This document shows positions 59,942 to 64,000 of a stretch of DNA of 64,000 nucleotides, one piece after another (positions within the stretch are counted from its first letter, which is position 1; every line of letters starts with the position of its first letter). Position numbers and translations under genes: made by a program. Source of the DNA: Geodermatophilus obscurus (GTDB lineage Bacteria; Actinomycetota; Actinomycetes; Mycobacteriales; Geodermatophilaceae); assembly GCF_900143215.1 (NCBI RefSeq), contig NZ_FRDM01000001.1, positions 62,001-126,000 of the forward strand. Reading direction: 5' to 3'. The notes beneath the pieces were generated by a model that saw only the letters and a program-made list of their open reading frames with translations, made no database searches and had not been told where the DNA came from.

Positions 59942-61120
59942 ATGAGAGGGACGTCTGCGCTGGTCACGGCGACGGCGCTGGTCCTGCTGAGCGGCTGCCA
60001 GGGCAGTGGCGGGGGCGGGACGGCGGCGGCGCCGACGACGACCGCGGCACCGCCCCCGGTCGCGGTCGAGGTCTCGCCGGCCGACGGTGCGATCGATGTC
60101 TCACCCACGGTCCCGCTCGAGATCTCCGTCACCGACGGCGAGCTCACCGAGGTGGACGTCGTCGACGGCGCCGGTGCGGAGGTCCCCGGCTCGGTGGCCG
60201 ACTCGGCCGGGGACCCGGCCGTCGACGTCTGGACGCCGGACAGCCCGCTCGCGTACGGCACCACCTACACGCTGACCGCGACGGCCGAGGGCGAGGGCGC
60301 CGAGCCCGCCGCGGCCGCGACCACCTTCACCACGGTCACCCCGCAGAAGCAGCTGACGCCGTCCATCGGACCGCTGGACGGTCAGACCGTCGGCGTCGGC
60401 ATGCCCATCCGCGTCTACTTCGACCGTCCGGTGATCGACAAGGCCACCGTCGAGCGCAACCTGCGGGTGACCAGCTCGACCCCGACCGACGGCGTCTGGA
60501 ACTGGTTCAGCGACACCGAGGTGCACTTCCGCCCGTCGGGGTACTGGCCGGAGAACACCGACGTGACCTTCGACGCCGACCTCTACGGCGTCGACCTCGG
60601 CAACGGCGTGTGGGGCGAGACCGACCGCACGGTCTCCTTCCGGATCGGCGAGCGGCACGTGTCGATCGCCGACGCGGGCACCCACCAGATGGAGGTCTAC
60701 GACGGCGACCAGCTGGTGCAGACCTTCCCGATCAGCGCCGGCAGCCCGGACAACCCCAGCTACAACGGCGCCCACGTGGTCACCGAGCTGAACCGCCACC
60801 GCGTCATGGACTCCAGCACCTACGGCGTCCCGGTCGACAGCCCCGATGGCTACCGCACGCCGGTCGAGTACGCCGTCCGCATCTCCGACAGCGGCGAGTT
60901 CGTGCACGCCGCCCCGTGGTCGGTGGCCCAGCAGGGCCGGGAGAACGTCTCCCACGGCTGCATCAACCTCTCGACCGAGAACGCCCGCTGGTTCTTCTCG
61001 TTCTCGCAGCCCGGCGACGTCGTGGAGATCCGCGGCTCCGACGCCGGGACGCTGCGGTCGGACGTCTACGACTGGACCATCCCCTGGGAGCAGTGGCGGG
61101 CCGGCAGCGCGCTCACCTGA
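59942..61120 (+). CDS. L,D-transpeptidase lipoprotein (YkuD domain)
   Basis: This 392-residue cell-wall enzyme should make 3-3 cross-links in peptidoglycan. It has a lipoprotein signal with lipobox LLSGC (C19), a Thr/Ala/Pro linker, and Ig-like domains at about 40-240 as in mycobacterial LdtMt2. The YkuD domain has the catalytic triad region FVHAAPWS (H322) and VSHGCINLS (H338, C340). The C-terminal DVYDWTIPWEQWRAGSAL is typical of the actinobacterial enzymes. GAGGGGAT lies before the ATG. Confidence 0.95.
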   Translation: MRGTSALVTATALVLLSGCQGSGGGGTAAAPTTTAAPPPVAVEVSPADGAIDVSPTVPLEISVTDGELTEVDVVDGAGAEVPGSVADSAGDPAVDVWTPDSPLAYGTTYTLTATAEGEGAEPAAAATTFTTVTPQKQLTPSIGPLDGQTVGVGMPIRVYFDRPVIDKATVERNLRVTSSTPTDGVWNWFSDTEVHFRPSGYWPENTDVTFDADLYGVDLGNGVWGETDRTVSFRIGERHVSIADAGTHQMEVYDGDQLVQTFPISAGSPDNPSYNGAHVVTELNRHRVMDSSTYGVPVDSPDGYRTPVEYAVRISDSGEFVHAAPWSVAQQGRENVSHGCINLSTENARWFFSFSQPGDVVEIRGSDAGTLRSDVYDWTIPWEQWRAGSALT

Positions 61121-61180
61121 GCGTTTCCCCGCGCCGCGCCCGGGGAATGATCACCCGGTCCCCGAGTCGAGGAGAGTGCC

Positions 61181-61639
61181 GTGGACACCTGGGTGATCGT
61201 GCTGATCGTCGTGGTCGTGGTGGCGTTGCTGGCCGTGCTCGCCCTGACGATGGCCAAGCGCAACCGGATCAACGGAGCCCGCAAGCGGGAGCAGGCGCGG
61301 AACCACCTGCGCGAGGCCGAGCTGCGCAGGACGCAGGCCGAGAAGGAGCAGGCGGCCGCCGAGGAGCAGGCCGCCCGTGCCCGCCGGGAGCGCGCCGAGA
61401 TGGAGGAGCGGCTCCGTCGCGAGGAGCAGGAGGCCCGGCAGCGGGCGACCACCGCGGAGGAGCACGCGTCCGCGGCCGAGCAGCTGCGCGCCAAGGCCGA
61501 GAAGCTGGCCCCGGGCCTGGCCGACCAGCACGGCCGACACCCCGACGGCCGCGCACCGCAAGCCGCCGACGACCGGACGCAGACCTACCAGCAGGCCACC
61601 GATCCGGACCAGCCCGCCGGCGGCGCCACCCGCCGCTGA
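61181..61639 (+). CDS. Membrane-anchored coiled-coil protein
   Basis: This 152-residue protein has one N-terminal membrane helix (VIVLIVVVVVALLAVLALTM) followed by a charged coiled coil of about 80 residues rich in Ala, Glu, Arg and Gln. The tail is polar and probably disordered (DQHGRHPDGRAPQAADDRTQ). The cytoplasmic side of the helix is basic (KRNRINGARKREQ), so the coil is likely inside the cell. The function is unknown. GAGGAG precedes the GTG. Confidence 0.75.
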   Translation: MDTWVIVLIVVVVVALLAVLALTMAKRNRINGARKREQARNHLREAELRRTQAEKEQAAAEEQAARARRERAEMEERLRREEQEARQRATTAEEHASAAEQLRAKAEKLAPGLADQHGRHPDGRAPQAADDRTQTYQQATDPDQPAGGATRR

Positions 61640-61643
61640 GTTC

Positions 61644-61675
61644 CGGCCCCTCGGACGGTCTGACGTCCGAGGGGC
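61644..61675. terminator. Perfect 12-bp hairpin
   Basis: Arms GGCCCCTCGGAC (61644-61655) and GTCCGAGGGGCC (61664-61675) enclose an 8-base loop directly behind the coiled-coil gene. It can end that transcript before the BNR gene starts at 61711. Confidence 0.8.
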
Positions 61676-61710
61676 CTCTCGACGCCCCGCCGACCTCCGG
61701 GAGGGGCGCC

Positions 61711-62796
61711 ATGACCGACCTGCTCGCCATCGGCACGCGCAAGGGCCTGTGGCTGGCCCGCAGTGACGACGACCGCCGCACCTGGACCCTGGGGGAGCCG
61801 CACCTGCTCGCCCAGGAGGTCGCGGCCGTCTCGATCGACACCCGCGGCCCGGCCCCGCGCGTGCTGGCGGGCATCCAGTACGGGCACTGGGGCCCGACGG
61901 TCATGTGGTCCGACGACCTCGGCGCGAGCTGGCAGGAGACCGAGGCCGGCGCCATCCGCTTCCCCGAGGACACCGGCGCGGCGCTGGCCCGCGTCTGGCA
62001 GCTGCGCCCCGACAGCGCTGACCGGCCCGGCGTCGTGTGGGCCGGCTGCGAGCCGCACTCGCTGTGGCGCAGCACCGACGGCGGCTGCAGCTTCGAGTTC
62101 GTCCGCGGTCTGTGGGACCACCCGCACCGGCCGACCTGGGAGCCCGGCGGCGGAGGTGGAGCGGTGCACACGGTGCTGCCCGACCCCGCCTCGGACCGGG
62201 TGACCGTGGCGATGAGCACCGGCGGTGTCTACGTCAGCGAGGACGGCGCCTCGACGTGGGAGCCGCGCAACGCCGGCATCAGCGCCGCCTTCCTGCCCGA
62301 GCCCGCGCCCGAGTACGGCCAGTGCGTGCACAAGGTCGCCGTCGACGCGGCCGGCCCGGACCGGATGTACGCGCAGAACCACTTCGGCGTCTTCCGCACC
62401 GACGACGCCGGGAAGGCCTGGACGTCGATCGCCGAGGGCCTGCCCGCCGACTTCGGCTTCCCGGTCGTCGCCTCGCCATCCACCCCCGGCACCGCCTGGG
62501 TGGTGCCGCTGGTCGCCGACGTGCAGCGGGTGCCGCCGGAGGGCCGGCTGCAGGTGCACCGCACCCGCGACGCGGGGGAGACCTGGACCGCGCTGACCAC
62601 CGGCCTGCCCGACGGCTGCTGGGCGGCCGTCGTGCGCGACGCCGTCTGCGCCGACCAGGCCGAACCGACCGGGCTCTACGTCGGCACCCGCGACGGGTGC
62701 GTCTACGCCAGCGCCGACGAGGGCGACACCTTCGGCCTGGTGGCCGACCACCTGCCCGACGTGCTCGTCGTCCGCGCCGCCCGGATCCCGGCATGA
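61711..62796 (+). CDS. BNR/Asp-box beta-propeller protein
   Basis: This 361-residue soluble protein has six Asp-box repeats (S/R-x-D-x-G-x-x-W/F): WSDDLGASW, RSTDGGCSF, VSEDGASTW, RTDDAGKAW, RTRDAGETW and ASADEGDTF. They indicate a six-bladed sialidase-like propeller. There is no signal peptide, and the catalytic residues of true sialidases are not evident, so it is probably not a sialidase. GGGAGGGG precedes the ATG. Its stop overlaps the start of the CysO-like gene (ATGA), which suggests the two proteins work together, as in other actinobacteria that carry this pair. Confidence 0.88.
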   Translation: MTDLLAIGTRKGLWLARSDDDRRTWTLGEPHLLAQEVAAVSIDTRGPAPRVLAGIQYGHWGPTVMWSDDLGASWQETEAGAIRFPEDTGAALARVWQLRPDSADRPGVVWAGCEPHSLWRSTDGGCSFEFVRGLWDHPHRPTWEPGGGGGAVHTVLPDPASDRVTVAMSTGGVYVSEDGASTWEPRNAGISAAFLPEPAPEYGQCVHKVAVDAAGPDRMYAQNHFGVFRTDDAGKAWTSIAEGLPADFGFPVVASPSTPGTAWVVPLVADVQRVPPEGRLQVHRTRDAGETWTALTTGLPDGCWAAVVRDAVCADQAEPTGLYVGTRDGCVYASADEGDTFGLVADHLPDVLVVRAARIPA

Positions 62797-63074
62797 GGGT
62801 CGAGGTGGTGCTGCCCGGCGTCCTCGCCGACCTGGCCGGCGGCACCCGGCACCTGGAGGTCGCCCCGAGCGGGGGCACGCTCGCCGACCTGCTCGACACG
62901 CTGGCCGCCGTCCACCCGCGGCTGGCCCGCCGGATCCGGGACGAGGCCGGCGCGCTGCGGCGCTTCGTCAACGTCTACGTGGACGGCGACGACGTCCGGT
63001 TCACCGGGGGGCTGGCGGCTGCGGTGCCCGACGGCGCCGTCGTCCAGGTGCTGCCGTCGGTGGCCGGCGGGTGA
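62793..63074 (+). CDS. MoaD/ThiS/CysO-like sulfur carrier, second paralogue
   Basis: This 93-residue beta-grasp carrier is a clear paralogue of CysO at 1829-2107: both contain RFVNVYV, DVRFTG and a VLP or ILP stretch before the terminal VAGG. This copy ends exactly in Gly-Gly, the form that can be activated without trimming. No adenylyltransferase, CysM or Mec gene is adjacent. Its gene is translationally coupled to the propeller gene. It may carry sulfur for a pathway other than cysteine synthesis. Confidence 0.9.
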   Translation: MRVEVVLPGVLADLAGGTRHLEVAPSGGTLADLLDTLAAVHPRLARRIRDEAGALRRFVNVYVDGDDVRFTGGLAAAVPDGAVVQVLPSVAGG

Positions 63075-63077
63075 GCG

Positions 63078-63150
63078 GACAGGGGCGGGAGCCCGGCAAC
63101 GAGCGCCGGCGAGCGAGGAGCGCAGCCTCCCGCGGGAGCGAACGGGATCG
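63078..63150. repeat. AGCGAGCG-rich intergenic repeat C, copy 2
   Basis: This contains ACGAGCGCCGGCGAGCGAGG followed by an inverted GCCTCCCGCGGGAGCGAACG segment, and is related to the stretch at 23895-24035. The CTCCCGCGGGAG core is a perfect 12-bp palindrome. Confidence 0.55.
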
Positions 63151-63155
63151 CTGGG

Positions 63156-63401
63156 TCACAGGACGGCGAGCGTCGCGCACTCCGCGCACAGCTGCGAGCT
63201 GTCGTAGTCCTCCGGCGGCCACACGGTCTGCTCGTCCACCGCGACGTAGGCCCCGCACAGCGCCTTGCGGCTGCGGCCGTTCACCTTGCCGATGGTCGCG
63301 TGCGCCGGCCCGATCTGCCGCGGGACGAGCCCCTCCGCGCTGCCCACCGAGCCGACCATCACGACGGCGTGAGCGGTTCCGTAGGAGTACGCGAGAGTCA
63401 T
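63156..63401 (-). CDS. Small cysteine-containing hypothetical protein
   Basis: This 81-residue protein ends in a possible zinc-binding pattern: KALCGAYVAVDEQTVWPPED, then SSQLCAECATLAVL, with three conserved-looking cysteines. The N-terminal part is neutral (TLAYSYGTAHAVVMVGSVGS). Related short actinobacterial proteins of unknown function share the C-terminal C-x2-C. ATG 63401 is the best start; no strong ribosome-binding site was seen. Confidence 0.65.
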   Translation of the reverse strand: MTLAYSYGTAHAVVMVGSVGSAEGLVPRQIGPAHATIGKVNGRSRKALCGAYVAVDEQTVWPPEDYDSSQLCAECATLAVL

Positions 63402-63504
63402 GGCCCCAGGGTCGCCAGGAGGAGCCGGGCCGGGCAGCACCCGGGAGGTGCGTGTCGGCTGCACCCGTCCCAGCCGTCGCTGCCGTCACAGCGGAGCACT
63501 GCCG

Positions 63505-64000
63505 ATGGTGAGACCGGATCGGACTCAACTGTTCTGGTCCGGGGACCGAAGAGCGTTCGTGACCACCACGCCCGTGCGCACGGCGCACGCCGACGAGGAC
63601 GCCCCGAGCGGGTTCTGGGCGGCCGTCCCCCGGGGTGCCCGGCTCGACGCCCGCAGCTTCGGAGCCCGCCACCGGGTGACCACGGGGGTGCTGATCGCCC
63701 ACGTGCCCGTCCTCGCGGTGATCGGGCTCGTCCGCGATGTGGGCGGCTGGCTGCTGTGGGGGCAGCTCGCCGTCATCGCCGTCCTGGTGGTCCTCGGCCT
63801 GGCCCTGCGCGGCCAGGTGGCCCGGGCCGCCGCCGTCGGACTCGGGCTCATGGTCGGCGCCGACGTGCTGCTCCACGTCGGCGGCGGCCTCACCGACCTG
63901 CACATCTGGTTCTACGTGCTGCTCCCGCTGGTCGCGCTGTACCAGATGTGGACGCCGTTCCTGCTGGCCGTGGCCTTCGTCGCCGTCCACCACACGGTCA
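63505..64000 (+). CDS. N-terminal part of a membrane sensor protein (cut by window end)
   Basis: The first 165 codons show a soluble start of about 45 residues and then at least four membrane helices (near LIAHVPVLAVIGLV, LAVIAVLVVLGLAL, AAAVGLGLMVGADVLL and FYVLLPLVALYQMW). The segment DLHIWFYVLLPLVALYQMWT followed by AFVAVHHTV is the conserved membrane module seen before chemotaxis-receptor, GGDEF or kinase outputs in actinobacteria. The output domain lies beyond the window. The start may also be GTG 63559. Confidence 0.7.
   Translation, partial: MVRPDRTQLFWSGDRRAFVTTTPVRTAHADEDAPSGFWAAVPRGARLDARSFGARHRVTTGVLIAHVPVLAVIGLVRDVGGWLLWGQLAVIAVLVVLGLALRGQVARAAAVGLGLMVGADVLLHVGGGLTDLHIWFYVLLPLVALYQMWTPFLLAVAFVAVHHTV

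Noticed and set aside
61711..62796. Calling the propeller protein a secreted sialidase
   Set aside because: Six Asp-boxes are present, but there is no signal peptide and the catalytic residues were not found; Asp-boxes also occur in many non-sialidase propellers.

Overview
The window comes from the chromosome of a very GC-rich actinobacterium. The evidence is the codon usage, frequent GTG starts, tRNAs without an encoded CCA, a mec-cysO-cysM cysteine pathway, a mycothiol-type DinB-fold enzyme, a PucR regulator beside split proline-catabolism genes, and many 4-base ATGA/GTGA gene overlaps. The gene mix and the intergenic repeats suggest Geodermatophilaceae (Blastococcus, Modestobacter, Geodermatophilus or a relative). 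That placement is inference. No prophage, insertion sequence, CRISPR array or replication origin was seen.

Positions 1-8,100 are conserved core: clpS, DUF2017, mec, cysO, cysM, a metallo-beta-lactamase fold hydrolase, rph and rdgB, in the order known from Mycobacterium tuberculosis Rv1331-Rv1341. A LigD-type polymerase domain, DUF4262, a peroxiredoxin and a YjbQ protein are inserted. A strong hairpin at 8,091 closes this block. From 8.1 to 25.8 kb there is a mixed housekeeping and accessory stretch: tRNA-Leu(UAG), TetR, an EAL protein, a histidine phosphatase, an aldo/keto reductase, a STAS protein, an acyl-CoA dehydrogenase, an ArsR-MFS-epimerase operon, idi, a polysaccharide deacetylase, an SDR, and a cysteine-rich copper-storage-like protein.

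From about 25.8 to 33.9 kb the sequence looks like a younger accessory island. It has less extreme codon use, a frameshifted gene relic, a 20-bp tandem duplication, LysE, a molybdopterin oxidoreductase with a divergent TetR and two matching operators, and an ECF41-like sigma factor circuit. Two related divergent promoter regions carry the ECF41 signature on both strands and face a VOC-cupin pair, the sigma gene itself, and a small membrane protein gene. An XRE-regulated membrane protein operon follows.

From 34.2 to 41.1 kb, bphO overlaps a bacteriophytochrome whose output is a PP2C/SpoIIE phosphatase rather than a kinase. Next come a PucR regulator and the divergent proline dehydrogenase and P5C dehydrogenase genes. 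From 41 to 55 kb there are DUF488, a methyltransferase, MFS, an ABC-2 transporter pair, a flavin monooxygenase-like protein, TetR, a DUF6394-like protein with a two-RCK potassium channel, a secreted serine hydrolase, and VOC plus AraC. From 55 to 64 kb there is a three-gene overlapping operon (PAP2-kinase fusion, lipoprotein, LPG-synthase-TM protein), a betaine-type binding lipoprotein, tRNA-Lys(CUU), an L,D-transpeptidase lipoprotein, and a BNR propeller protein overlapping a second CysO-like carrier. The last gene is a membrane sensor cut by the window edge.

Two themes recur across the window. Many genes begin 6-8 bases after a TAnnnT-like -10 box, which implies leaderless mRNAs and corrects several starts. 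Three families of short dispersed repeats sit between genes, one of them often beginning at a stop codon.
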